64,000 bases of DNA from Candidatus Krumholzibacteriota bacterium (lineage in GTDB: Bacteria; Krumholzibacteriota; Krumholzibacteriia; Krumholzibacteriales; Krumholzibacteriaceae), in contig JAFGCX010000011.1 in the NCBI GenBank assembly GCA_016932415.1, positions 62,001 to 126,000 of the forward strand. The letters are read 5' to 3'. Position 1 is the stretch's first letter. Each line of letters starts with the position of its first letter. Under the pieces are notes generated by a model. It did not search any database and had not been told where the DNA came from. It was given only the letters and a program-made list of their open reading frames with translations. Positions 8,218-17,700 of this stretch are shown piece after piece. Position numbers and translations under genes: made by a program.

Positions 8218-9951
8218 CTAGATGCTGAGCTTTTTCATCTTTCCGTTCCTGGTCCACATATCGAATAAAAGCCGGCTGAATATCAGCGCGGAGAACATAC
8301 TTCCAATTATACCTATGCTGAGCGTAGTCGCGAATCCCTTGATCGGCCCCGTACCAAACTGCCACAATACGACGGCTGTGATCAGGGTCGTGAGGTTCGC
8401 GTCTACAATAGTCGTAAAGGCCCTGTCATAGCCGGCATCTATCGCCGAACGTACCGTCTTTTCTTTCCTCAGTTCCTCGCGGATCCTTTCAAAGATCAGC
8501 ACATTCGCGTCAATTGCCATTCCTATCGTAAGGATGATCCCGGCGATCCCTGGCAGCGTGAGGGCAGCTCCAAGATAGGCCAGGAGCCCGAACAGTATCA
8601 GAAGGTTGAAGATCAGAGCGAGGGAGGCGATCAGCCCGGATAATTTATAGTATACGATCATAAACAATACGACCAGCGCCAACCCGAGAAGCGCCGCGCG
8701 AAGTCCCATCATGATCGAGTCGGATCCGAGGCTCGGGCCTACTGTTCTTTCTTCCCTCGGAATCAGATCGGCAGGGAGCGCTCCCGCCCTGAGGACGACG
8801 GAGAGATCCCTTGCTTCAACGTCGGTGAAGGTCCCCTCTATGACTCCGCGTCCGTCAGGGATCTTCGATCTTATCACGGGGTATGATTTTATTTTTCCAT
8901 CAAGGATTATCGCGGTGAACCTGTTAATATTCTTCCCCGTGAATCTCGACAGCTCTCTAGCTCCGGCCCGATTAAACTGGAACCTGATCAGGAGCCTGTT
9001 GGGGCTGTTCGGATCGGATGCCGGTACGGCGTTCTGCAGGTTCTTCCCCGAGACCATCTCGTCACGGGCTACCAGGAAAAGGAATTTGCCTCTTCCTCCT
9101 TCGGGAAGATCGGCCCATTCATCAAGCCAGAGGAAATCTGAATCCTCGGGGATCACTTTCTGCGCTTCAGCGCTCGCGAGTAATTTTCTTACCCTTGGCA
9201 CGTTACTTTCATGGACGACAAGCCAGTCCTTGTAGAAAGTCATAAGAAGGGAAGAGAACGGTTTGTCGCTTTCCGCCGCCTGAAGCGGTATCTCCGGGAG
9301 GATATCCGTCTGGGGAATCGGAAGGCCGAGCGAATCTACCGCAAAGGAATCAGGTCCCGCCTCTATTTCCCGGGTCATTCCGGCATCGTCCCCCGCTTTG
9401 AGCGGATCCGCGCCTATCGAAGTCTGCACCGGATCTTCCTGCTGCTCCGATCCCGAATCGGGCATATCCTTCAGGACCTCGTCGAGCCGCCTTACTATAT
9501 CAGCGACAAGAGTCCTCTGACGCACCAGCCTCCACTCGAGCATCGCTGTCTGACCGATAAGTCTTCTCGCCCTGGCGGGATCCTGGAGCCCCGGCAACTG
9601 GACGATTATCCTTTTAGATCCCTCTCTTTTAATATCCGGTTCGGAGACACCGAACTGATCGACGCGGTTTCTTATTACTTCCAACGCCCTGTCGACGACA
9701 TCGACCCTTTCATCATCGCTGAGTTTCGAGTCATCGACTTCGAGGACCAGGTGCATTCCTCCACTCAGGTCCAGCCCGCGCTTGATCGTCTTACTCTCAA
9801 GCTTGTCATATTCTTCGGGCTTCTCGATCGCCATCTGCTGCCTCTCTTCCGGACTCATCATCACGAGTCGGAAGGTCGGCAACAGGAACCATAGAGCACC
9901 CATAAGGACTATAAGTACCAGAATTGTCTTGTATCTCAGACTCTTGCTCAC
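8218..9951 (-). CDS. secD: Protein translocase subunit SecD
   Basis: Partner of SecF in the Sec holotranslocon. An N-terminal helix (KTILVLIVLMGALWFLLP), then KRGLDLSGGMHLVLEVD, the periplasmic P1 domain, and five C-terminal helices with the GIILTIGMAIDANVLIFERI and DANLTTLITA motifs are all present. The P1 region contains an acidic, low-complexity insertion (roughly residues 160-215), longer than I expect in enterobacterial SecD. I place the start at GTG 9951 because family members begin just before SLRYKTILVLIV and a GAGG lies 4 bases upstream. An in-frame GTG at 10032 would add 27 mostly basic residues. No yajC gene precedes it. A strong promoter lies at 10062-10089. Confidence 0.93.
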   Translation of the reverse strand: MSKSLRYKTILVLIVLMGALWFLLPTFRLVMMSPEERQQMAIEKPEEYDKLESKTIKRGLDLSGGMHLVLEVDDSKLSDDERVDVVDRALEVIRNRVDQFGVSEPDIKREGSKRIIVQLPGLQDPARARRLIGQTAMLEWRLVRQRTLVADIVRRLDEVLKDMPDSGSEQQEDPVQTSIGADPLKAGDDAGMTREIEAGPDSFAVDSLGLPIPQTDILPEIPLQAAESDKPFSSLLMTFYKDWLVVHESNVPRVRKLLASAEAQKVIPEDSDFLWLDEWADLPEGGRGKFLFLVARDEMVSGKNLQNAVPASDPNSPNRLLIRFQFNRAGARELSRFTGKNINRFTAIILDGKIKSYPVIRSKIPDGRGVIEGTFTDVEARDLSVVLRAGALPADLIPREERTVGPSLGSDSIMMGLRAALLGLALVVLFMIVYYKLSGLIASLALIFNLLILFGLLAYLGAALTLPGIAGIILTIGMAIDANVLIFERIREELRKEKTVRSAIDAGYDRAFTTIVDANLTTLITAVVLWQFGTGPIKGFATTLSIGIIGSMFSALIFSRLLFDMWTRNGKMKKLSI

Positions 9952-10061
9952 GTTTCCTCGCTTTATTACGGCCCTGGACCGGTCATAGTATCTTTTTCGA
10001 CTACCTTTGTTCGTATCCCGCCATCGGGACACACTCGCCCATTATCGAGTAGAGAACTTAA

Positions 10062-10089
10062 ATTATAACAATTAGGCCTTCCCAGTCAA
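10062..10089 (-). promoter_or_regulatory. Promoter of the secD-secF operon
   Basis: On the minus strand TTGACT (10084-10089) and TATAAT (10062-10067) are separated by 16 bases: one mismatch to the sigma70 -35 consensus and a perfect -10. The predicted start of transcription, near 10055, leaves a leader of about 100 bases if secD starts at 9951, or about 20 bases if it starts at 10032. Confidence 0.75.
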
Positions 10090-10184
10090 AGAGAAAATAT
10101 CGCGTTCGACGCATATCTGCATATCCTCCCGGAAGAGCGCGGAGACCCTGTTTAGAATATCCGGCGGCGGCAGATGGAAACTCT

Positions 10185-10213
10185 TTGAATAAATGACTGT
10201 TTTACTGTGTAAT
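10185..10213 (+). promoter_or_regulatory. Promoter of the zinc-ribbon gene
   Basis: TTGAAT (10185-10190) and TGTAAT (10208-10213) are 17 bases apart, about 45 bases upstream of the ATG at 10258. It is back-to-back with the secD promoter, about 95 bp away, so the two could share a regulator. Confidence 0.55.
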
Positions 10214-10257
10214 ATATATCAGGAAATAAACCGATCGTGTATTGAAGGAGGGTATTA

Positions 10258-10467
10258 ATGAAGGGACTGAAATTCACTTGCCCGAAATGTTCAAACTCAG
10301 GGTATGATATAAGCGAATTTCGCGCTACAGGGGGTTTTCTCACGAAGATCTTCGATATCCAGACTAAAAAATTCACTACCGTCACCTGTACGCGCTGCCA
10401 GTATACAGAGATATACCGCGCCGACAGCAGCATGCTCGGAAATATCTTCGATTTCTTTACCGACTAG
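10258..10467 (+). CDS. Small zinc-ribbon protein (COG3478-like)
   Basis: A 69-residue protein with two CxxC knuckles, CPKC at residues 8-11 and CTRC at about 44-47, that should bind one zinc in a rubredoxin-like ribbon. The spacing and the GGFLTKIFDIQTKKFTTVTC segment between them match the COG3478 group of predicted nucleic-acid-binding zinc ribbons; no experimental role is known to me. Translation starts at an ATG with an excellent GAAGGAGGG site 6 bases upstream. It stands alone: secD diverges to its left and the hybrid kinase converges from its right. The C-terminus (NIFDFFTD) lacks any membrane segment, so it should be cytosolic. Confidence 0.8.
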   Translation: MKGLKFTCPKCSNSGYDISEFRATGGFLTKIFDIQTKKFTTVTCTRCQYTEIYRADSSMLGNIFDFFTD

Positions 10468-10543
10468 CTTTCTTGATTGTTCTTTCGGGCAGGTCCCGGC
10501 GAGGCCCCCCGGAGCGAGATGTTGTACCGTGGCATATTCAGAC

Positions 10544-13027
10544 CTAGCAGAACCCGAGTATCTTGGCGACAGCCCTTGAAAACTGGGTCAGGCCGAACGG
10601 TTTCTGGATGAATCCGTTCATCCCCTCATCGAGGAGTTTCTGCGCCCTCTCGTCCAGTATAAACCCGCTGGAAAGGATCGTCTTTACATCGGGATCTATC
10701 TCCTTGACCTTCCTGAAGAACTCCGCGCCGTCCATCCCGGGCATAACCAAATCTATGATCACAAGGTCTATTTCATCATGGTTGTCCTTGAAATATCCGA
10801 TCGCCTCCTGGCAGTCCTGAAATATATTCACTTCATAACCGAGTTTTAGAAGCATGCCGCGTGTGACTTTCAGGACGATCTCCTCATCATCGACAACAAC
10901 GATCCGGCCCCTGCCTGTCAACGGGATTATCGTTTTCGTTTCGCGTGCGTCCGAGGTGGCATTCTCGTCAACCGGAAGCAGGACCCTGAACGTCGCGCCC
11001 ATTCCTTCCTCGCTTTCGACGCTTATGCTTCCTCCATGATTGACAAGAATCCCGTATACCATCGCAAGGCCCATACCTGTACCGTCTCGCTTCTGCTTCG
11101 TCGTGAAGAAAGGATCAAAGACCCGGGCCTGGATCTGTTTCGGTATCCCGTATCCCGTATCCTCCACCTCGATCACTAGATATCTTCCCGGTCCACCGGC
11201 TCCGTTCGCTTCGGCAGCACTTTTATCGAGATCGACATTCCCCGTCCTGACAAGCAGTTTTCCTCCCGATGCCATGGCGTCCCTGGCGTTCAGCGACAGG
11301 TTCAGGATCACCTGTTCAAGCTGAGTCGGATCGCCCGAAACGATCATGTGCTCCGCTTCGAATCTCATTTCCACCCTTATATTCCTGTCGAGGGTCTTTT
11401 CCATCATCGAGAGAACGTCATTTATCACTCTCTGCATATCGACCGGCTGGACAAAATGTTTCCCCTCCCTTGCGAACCCGACGAGCTGCGAAGTCAGTCT
11501 CGAAGCCCGTTCCGCCGATTTTTCTATGACCTCGACCGCCTTGAGGACCTCTTTATCATCGTGCCTGTCCATCTTGAGCATATTGGAATAACCGAGTATT
11601 CCTGTCAGAAGATTGTTAAATCCGTGCGCTATCCCCCCCGCCAGCGTTCCGATCGATTCCATCTTCTGCATCTGGAGGACTCTCTCCTCGAGCATCTTCT
11701 TCTGCGTTATATCGGAAAAAATCGCCAGGACCACTCTTTTCCCGTCTTGTTCTATCGCCGACACATGAACATTGAGAGTCCTCGAATCGGTTCTGCCCGA
11801 TGGTATTATCTCAAGCTCGAAGAGGTCTTTCAGATCAGATTCCCGTATTTCTTTTATTTTTTTCCGGATGAGAGGGAGATGCCGTTTGAGAGGAAGTACA
11901 GATCCAATGTCATTTCCAATGTATTCTTTCCAGCCGACCCCGACAAGGTCCGCGGCCGCCCTGTTCGAGTCGATAAGCGTACCGTCAAACCCTATGATCG
12001 TGATTCCGTAAGGCGAGGATTCGAAAAGGTTCCTGTATTTTTCCTCGGAAAGCCCGAGCGCCCTTTCGACCTCATGCCGGTCAAGCGATTCCCTTTCGAG
12101 CTCAACCGCTTTTTCCGACAGCGCCATCCTGTTCTTTCTGGCTTTCCTGACATATACGAGACTGATCGCCGCGAAGACGAGGGTAAGAAGCGAGTATAGC
12201 AGATGCCTGACTTTGCTGTACCTGTAACCTTTTTCACTTCCCATCGTCATGTACCGTTCGATCGACTGGTGCAGGACTGACTCTGTGTCGTATATCATCT
12301 CCTTTATATGCCTGTCGAAGGTGTCCTGGAACTCTTCCGGCGCATCTTTCCTCAGAGCGACCCTCACCTCGATCGGGGAAAGTACGATAGCAGTCTCCTC
12401 GAGATCCTCCGCCTGCCAGTAGATCTTTCCAAAGACCCTGTCGACGACTCCCGCGTCAGCCTCATTCGATTCTACTTTTCTAAAGACTTCAAAATAATCC
12501 CGGCAGACGACAAAACTGCAATTCAATCCGAAATCGCTCGCCCTGGCGATCATATTCCTTGCGTATATATCATCTTCCTGTACGGCGATCACCCTGTGAT
12601 CGAGATCGACCATCGATTTGATATCCGAACCCCTCTTCACATATATCCTCGCCCAGGTTATCAGCAGCGTCTCGGATGTGAATCTCAGGAGAGATTCCCT
12701 CTTCTTGTCGTAGGCGATCGCCAGCAGGATATCTATTTCTCCGGTTATTATCTTTTCGTACACTTCCGGCCAGGAACCAAGCACATATTCGATCTGCCAC
12801 TTTTCCCTCGATGCTATCTCTTCGAGTATCTCAACGCAGATACCATGGGTCTTTCCACCGGAATCAACGAAGACATAAGGCTCGTTCTGGTAGATCCCTA
12901 CCCTGTAACTTTCCTGCCGGGAAAATCCATTTGCCGAGAGAAGCAGAACGAAGATAGCGCCTGAAAGAAATGCGCGCCGGAAATTACTTTTCGTCAATTT
13001 TTTCGCCTGATGAATAAATATCCTCAT
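10544..13027 (-). CDS. Hybrid sensor histidine kinase with periplasmic solute-binding domain
   Basis: The 827-residue protein has a signal anchor (about 18-35), a bacterial extracellular solute-binding type-3 domain (about 40-260; YRVGIYQNEPYVF, GEIDILLAIAYD), a membrane helix (about 275-293), PAS (about 325-445), histidine-kinase core and a C-terminal receiver domain. The HATPase motifs (NLSLNARDAM, EDTGYGIP, GTGMGLAM) and the receiver (phospho-acceptor Asp at about 759 in VIIDLVMPGMDG, Lys in QKPF) are intact. In the H box the residue after His468 is Gly (GIAHGFNNLL), where Asp or Glu is normal. The frame could be extended to a TTG at 13120, but a strong promoter sits inside that extension, so ATG 13027 is preferred. 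It probably senses a small solute such as an amino acid; the ligand and output are unknown. Confidence 0.9.
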   Translation of the reverse strand: MRIFIHQAKKLTKSNFRRAFLSGAIFVLLLSANGFSRQESYRVGIYQNEPYVFVDSGGKTHGICVEILEEIASREKWQIEYVLGSWPEVYEKIITGEIDILLAIAYDKKRESLLRFTSETLLITWARIYVKRGSDIKSMVDLDHRVIAVQEDDIYARNMIARASDFGLNCSFVVCRDYFEVFRKVESNEADAGVVDRVFGKIYWQAEDLEETAIVLSPIEVRVALRKDAPEEFQDTFDRHIKEMIYDTESVLHQSIERYMTMGSEKGYRYSKVRHLLYSLLTLVFAAISLVYVRKARKNRMALSEKAVELERESLDRHEVERALGLSEEKYRNLFESSPYGITIIGFDGTLIDSNRAAADLVGVGWKEYIGNDIGSVLPLKRHLPLIRKKIKEIRESDLKDLFELEIIPSGRTDSRTLNVHVSAIEQDGKRVVLAIFSDITQKKMLEERVLQMQKMESIGTLAGGIAHGFNNLLTGILGYSNMLKMDRHDDKEVLKAVEVIEKSAERASRLTSQLVGFAREGKHFVQPVDMQRVINDVLSMMEKTLDRNIRVEMRFEAEHMIVSGDPTQLEQVILNLSLNARDAMASGGKLLVRTGNVDLDKSAAEANGAGGPGRYLVIEVEDTGYGIPKQIQARVFDPFFTTKQKRDGTGMGLAMVYGILVNHGGSISVESEEGMGATFRVLLPVDENATSDARETKTIIPLTGRGRIVVVDDEEIVLKVTRGMLLKLGYEVNIFQDCQEAIGYFKDNHDEIDLVIIDLVMPGMDGAEFFRKVKEIDPDVKTILSSGFILDERAQKLLDEGMNGFIQKPFGLTQFSRAVAKILGFC

Positions 13028-13052
13028 TTTAAACAAAGCGGGGTCGCGCGCG

Positions 13053-13081
13053 ATTCTACTGAAACGGGCATTTTCCGTCAA
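13053..13081 (-). promoter_or_regulatory. Promoter of the hybrid kinase gene
   Basis: On the minus strand TTGACG (13076-13081) and TAGAAT (13053-13058) are separated by exactly 17 bases. Transcription should begin near 13046, giving a leader of about 19 bases before ATG 13027. Its position decides the start codon of the kinase. Confidence 0.7.
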
Positions 13082-13151
13082 GAATATTTTACCTTCCAAA
13101 ACATCCCTGCCTCCTGACAAAAAAGGATGTAACCTCCCTCATCGTTCTGCG

Positions 13152-13157
13152 TATAAT
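13152..13157 (+). promoter_or_regulatory. -10 element of the surface-repeat gene
   Basis: A perfect TATAAT lies 59 bases upstream of the preferred ATG at 13216. No good -35 is found at 16-18 bases, so the promoter may need an activator. It places transcription start at about 13164, which rules out the GTG at 13162 as start codon. It diverges from the kinase promoter about 70 bp away. Confidence 0.4.
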
Positions 13158-13215
13158 AGAGGTGTTTAAAAATAAGCCGATATATGCGCCGCCTCGCGCG
13201 AGAAAGGCCCTCACG

Positions 13216-14727
13216 ATGAAACGTCTGTTTATGCTTTTTATAATAATCGTCCTGTCATTGCCGCCTGTTCGCGCCAGATCGATCGAGATCGAGCGAAGAA
13301 CAGACGACGATGATCACCACGGGGAAAGAAAAAGCCTTGATCTGGCGATAAACGGCTACGGTATCAGTTTCGGCAACTCGAAACGGATGAAGGGGATCAG
13401 GCTGAATTTCAGGGATTCGTATGTCGATGAGGTGACCGGAATAAACCTTACGCTGTGGAAACCGGGGGACAATCCCGACGCGACGATCCGAGGCCTCGCG
13501 GCAGGCCTGTACGGACCTTCCGCGTGCGACCTGGAGGCTGTCTCGATAGGACTGATCTCGATAGAGGCTGAATGCTCGATCTCCGGAATATCGATAGGAG
13601 GATTTTCCACTGTCAGCGGTGGCCCGATAAACGGCATTTCGATAAGCGGTCTCGCTACCGTGGCAAAAGAGGATGTGAACGGGATCACCGTCAGCGGGCT
13701 CTCTACCGTGACCGGCGGAAATCTCACGGGGATAAGTGTGGGTGGTCTGGCCAACGTCGTTGACGGAAATCTGGACGGGATCTCTCTCGGCGGCCTGGCA
13801 AATGTCGTCGACGGTAATATCACGGGGATATCTGCCGGCGGCCTCGCAAATGTCTGCGACGGAAACAGCTCCGGGATAACCCTCGGCGGATTCGCCAACG
13901 TCACTGAATCGAATATAGATGGGATCGCTGTGGGAGGGCTTTCCAACGTGAGCGGAGGAAACACTTCGGGGATAACGATCGGTGGGCTGGCGAACGTCGC
14001 GGGAGGGTCCGTCTCGGGGATATCGATCGGCGGACTGGCTAATGTCGCCGGTAATGAATCGGCAGGGATCACTATCGGCGGGCTGGCAAATGTGTGCGGA
14101 TCGACCCAGAGCGGGCTGAGCGTCGCCGGGCTGGCAAATGTCGCCGGAGGGAAACTTGAGGGGATCGCGCTATCCGGGATAGCCAATGTCGCGGGAGACG
14201 GCCTGAACGGGATCTCGGTAAGCGGGCTTTTTACCGGCTCCGAGGAAAATATCACCGGGATCCATCTCTCCGGCGGAGCTTTAGTGACCGACTCTGATTT
14301 CTTCGGGATCGGCCTGGGCGTAATAGGTGGATTCACGACCGAATCGAGCGATTCGGACGATGAATATTTCGGATCCGATATCGAACTTTTCGGATTCAGA
14401 GCGAGGAACGCCGGTCTCCTGGTGATCCACGGCATCGACATAGATATCGACGAAAGGCTGATCGGCCTCGGCATGGGGGGGATCGACATCCGCGCGGGAG
14501 AAATATCCGGCTGCGCCATTTCGGGGATCTTCACACGGGCTGAACGCCTTAGCGGGTTTTCGGCAAGCTGCGTGAATATGGTCGAGGGGCCACAGACAGG
14601 GCTCACCATCGGGCTGGTCAACTTTGCCGAAAAGCTCCAGGGCTTTCAGATAGGCCTTCTCAATATCGCCAAAAACAACCCCGGCGGATTCAGGATACTT
14701 CCCCTGATCAACGCGCATTTCGAATGA
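13216..14727 (+). CDS. LA_2272-type surface repeat protein
   Basis: A 503-residue protein with a signal peptide (MKRLFMLFIIIVLSLPPVRA). Its core (13585-14304) consists of fifteen tandem 16-residue repeats of the type GISIGGLANVAGGSVS, in exact register with no insertion or deletion. The C-terminal part (about residues 400-503) has looser copies ending in GFQIGLLNIAKNN and LPLINAHF, which is the mark of LA_2272-family surface repeat proteins. The repeat should fold as a beta-solenoid or barrel-like structure at the cell surface; function is unknown. ATG 13216 is chosen over the GTG at 13162 because it starts the signal peptide and has GAAAGG 9 bases upstream. It is transcribed alone, divergently from the hybrid kinase, with a convergent neighbour 25 bases downstream. 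Confidence 0.8.
   Translation: MKRLFMLFIIIVLSLPPVRARSIEIERRTDDDDHHGERKSLDLAINGYGISFGNSKRMKGIRLNFRDSYVDEVTGINLTLWKPGDNPDATIRGLAAGLYGPSACDLEAVSIGLISIEAECSISGISIGGFSTVSGGPINGISISGLATVAKEDVNGITVSGLSTVTGGNLTGISVGGLANVVDGNLDGISLGGLANVVDGNITGISAGGLANVCDGNSSGITLGGFANVTESNIDGIAVGGLSNVSGGNTSGITIGGLANVAGGSVSGISIGGLANVAGNESAGITIGGLANVCGSTQSGLSVAGLANVAGGKLEGIALSGIANVAGDGLNGISVSGLFTGSEENITGIHLSGGALVTDSDFFGIGLGVIGGFTTESSDSDDEYFGSDIELFGFRARNAGLLVIHGIDIDIDERLIGLGMGGIDIRAGEISGCAISGIFTRAERLSGFSASCVNMVEGPQTGLTIGLVNFAEKLQGFQIGLLNIAKNNPGGFRILPLINAHFE
13585..14304 (+). repeat. Fifteen in-register 48-bp coding repeats
   Basis: Each unit encodes 16 residues with the pattern G-I-x-hydrophobic-x-G-L-A-N-V-x-x-(G/D)-(N/G)-x-x. 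Unit 1 begins at 13585 (GISIGGFSTV) and unit 15 at 14257 (GIHLSGGALV), the offset being exactly 14 x 48. Codons differ between units, so the array is old or under selection at protein level rather than recently expanded. Confidence 0.85.
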
Positions 14728-14752
14728 TCCCGGGCGATCAGACCGATCCAGG

Positions 14753-17700
14753 TCACCGGAGCAGCACCATCTTCTTCGTGCTGCTGAACTCTTCCGCGTC
14801 GATCCGGTAGAAATATATCCCGCTCGCCGCTTTCGCCCCGGCGTTGTTCGTTCCCTTCCAGTCTACCGAATGCGATCCCGCCACCCATTCCCTGTCGGTG
14901 AGGGTCTTCACAAGCTGCCCCGAGGCGTTGTAGACTGACAGATTCACATGCCCCGGCGCCGGCAGGTCGAACCTGATCCGGGTCGAAGGGTTGAACGGGT
15001 TGGGGTAGTTCTGGGCGAGGGCGTAGACCACAGGCACCGGGTCGGTACCGGTGTTCCAGTCTCCGTTCTCGAAAAAATCCTGCGTCAGTTTAAAAAGCTC
15101 CTGTCTCGCAATAGGCCCGGGCGACCCTTCGTCCCTCACATACATCAGACTGTGCCCTATCCACGAAGTGCGGGCGGTACCGCCGAAAGAGTTTATATAC
15201 TGATTCCTTACACCGATATAATAATCGGTCGACTCGTACGAAGGAAGCTGCAGCGTCTTTACTCCCGTCCCTGTCGTGGTGAGCACGTCGAAATTGTTGA
15301 TCACCGGACATCCGCCAAGGGCGTGGTAGGAGAGCCCCGCGTATATATCAAGTCCCGTGACAAGGGGGGCGAAAATCCCTCCGCCCGCGTTACCCCCTGT
15401 CATCTGATAGTAACTGTAATTGACATGCGTGACACCGCAGGCCGTCGCCATTAAATCGATGGCGATCTGAGCCCCTGAATTATCGAGATCGGAGGCTACG
15501 CCATCTCCCAGGATAAAGAGGTTCGCCTTCTCTCCCTCAGGTTTGAAGTCCAGCCAGTCGTAGAGAAGCTGCGCGTCGTTACTCTTGTCACTGTGGTCCG
15601 TCCCCTCGGTTATCGTCCCAGTGCTGAGATTGCCTGAATCCCAGATTATCTCTTCGTACGCCTGCAAGAGGTGATCCAGCGTGGCGCGGCTTCCCGGTCC
15701 GTTACCGACGAGCGACGAGGGACTGTTGACGTCGTAGCGGTCGGGAGTGTCATTGATAAAACTGAAGGTGTTGTCCCAGTAGACCTGGGCTGTGCCCTCG
15801 AACGTCCCTCTTCCGTCGTAATCGTCCACATAGAGGATCTCACTGCCGAGGGTCGGCAGGCACGTGAACTCGAAATGATAGCTGCCTCCCGGGTGGGGAT
15901 ATTCTCCAGCCGTTTCCGCCTCCGCGGGAAGGGTCGAACTCTTACCGGCGTTATCGAACGCCTTGAAGTAATACTCGATCATATACCCGCGGGTAAAAAG
16001 GGAATCGTTAAGATCAAACATATACTTATCAGGAATCAGGTGTCCGCTCCGGGTCCGGGCCGTATCGCCCTGTATCACCGTCCATGTCCCGTCATCGCTT
16101 ATATATGTCCCGTATGTCCCCTCGAGGGATGGACCGGAAAGAGCCGGCTTCGGCGCTCCCGGATCCCCTATGTAAGAGCACTTAACGTGCATGAAGACCC
16201 TTGCTCCATTTCCGTCTTCCTCGATGCCGCCTCCCATCGGGGAAGTGCAATCGACGACGATCGAATCCCCCGGATCTACGACGGGATCGTCGTTTGACCT
16301 GAGATCGTTCGCAGCGTCAGCCCTGACCCAGTTCTCTATATCGCCCCCATCCGACGGAAAATTATCCTGGAAGAGATCGAGGGCGCGGTAATACCACTGC
16401 GGGCCGCTCGAATCGTAGCGCAGAATGGCTATATTGTTGAAATAGGGGGATGTCGTATGCTCCGCGCAGTTTCCGTAAAGGCCGAACCAGATGTCGCACA
16501 TATCGACGACCTTCAATCTAACCTGTATCGAATCAGTCGAGACAAGATCGGAGATATCGTTGACGCTGAAGTAATAATCGTCCGACAATCCTCCGTACCC
16601 GAATCCCCGGTCGCGCCAATCCTGCGGACAGCCGCCCGAGATTCCCCGTACTGACCAGTCATAAAAGACAAGGTTGGAATATGGGAGATCGCGGTATACT
16701 GTAAATTTAAGCTTCACCCCTCCCAGGTCGGGAAGGACTGACGGCGCGATCGCCGCATCCTGCTCGCTGTCGCCACCTGTCGAATACCTTGTCATATCGA
16801 TAACGGGGGATATGGCAGATTCGTCCTGGCAGACTTCAATTCCATCCGTTGTCTCGGTGCAGAAAGGGGTGACATAGAGCCCGGGGCATTCGACGCTCGG
16901 CATGCAGGTCTGGTTAAAAAAGACCATCTGATAGCCGATCTTCTCATTGCAGGGATCCTTGTCGCAGAGACCGGCGATAAGGCTTGAATAGCAACCGAAA
17001 GGTTCCCTGACATCGGCTTGCCAGAAACCGGTCGCCCTGTCCCCGACCTCCGCCGATTCGAAATCCTCGTAGTCGATTATCCCGAACCCGTCACTGATCG
17101 TGATGCTGTCGATGATCGCGGCGCCATCGGTATTGAAGAGGCCATCCTCGTCGCTCCACGCTCCGTCAGAGAGGAACCGGAACCTTATCTTCGTGCGGGA
17201 ACCGGCGAATATGAAGCTCTCTGTTGCGACGGTATCGATCTCACCGGCGAAAGATGCTAATTCCGTCCAGGGATTTAGAGAATGCCCGTTGTATTCGACC
17301 ACAGTCGAGTCGAATCCCGCCTCCGAGTCGAACCTTCCGTGAAACGATATTGTGACAGTTCCATGAAACTCGAAAGGTTCGGAGACAAGCCTCTGGTCCC
17401 AGCCGTTTCCATATCCCGGCGCGGAATTCCAAGAACAGAGATACTGATCGCTACCCGGCCTCGCACCGCACCATATCGACTTTGAACCTTCTATAGGCGA
17501 AAGCATTCCGTTCACTCCCGGACCGATTCCGGCAAAATCATCGACATGGAAAAAAGTGTCGACCTGCGCCGTATGGTCGAACCGGGAAAACCCGAGCCAG
17601 TCGCCATCGGAAAAATCATACTTGACTATCAGATATGTATCTACCGATGCTGGCGCCATCAGGATCCTGTCGGCTCCTGAGATCCCGGCGCTTACCTTCT

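Noticed and set aside
10033-10061. In-frame ATG start and short upstream frame in the secD leader
   Set aside because: The 13-codon frame overlaps the beginning of the longer secD frame and has no conserved feature. The choice between GTG 10032 and GTG 9951 is noted in the secD entry instead.
13078-13104. Nine-codon leader peptide (ATG with a good GGAGG) before the hybrid kinase
   Set aside because: It overlaps the -35 box of the promoter that should drive the kinase, so it would not be on that transcript.
13356-14621. A 421-codon open frame on the minus strand opposite the surface-repeat gene
   Set aside because: It arises because the 48-bp repeats use a regular codon pattern whose antisense frame lacks stops. 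The protein is Pro/Ser-rich without a recognisable domain, and the plus-strand product has a signal peptide and a known family.
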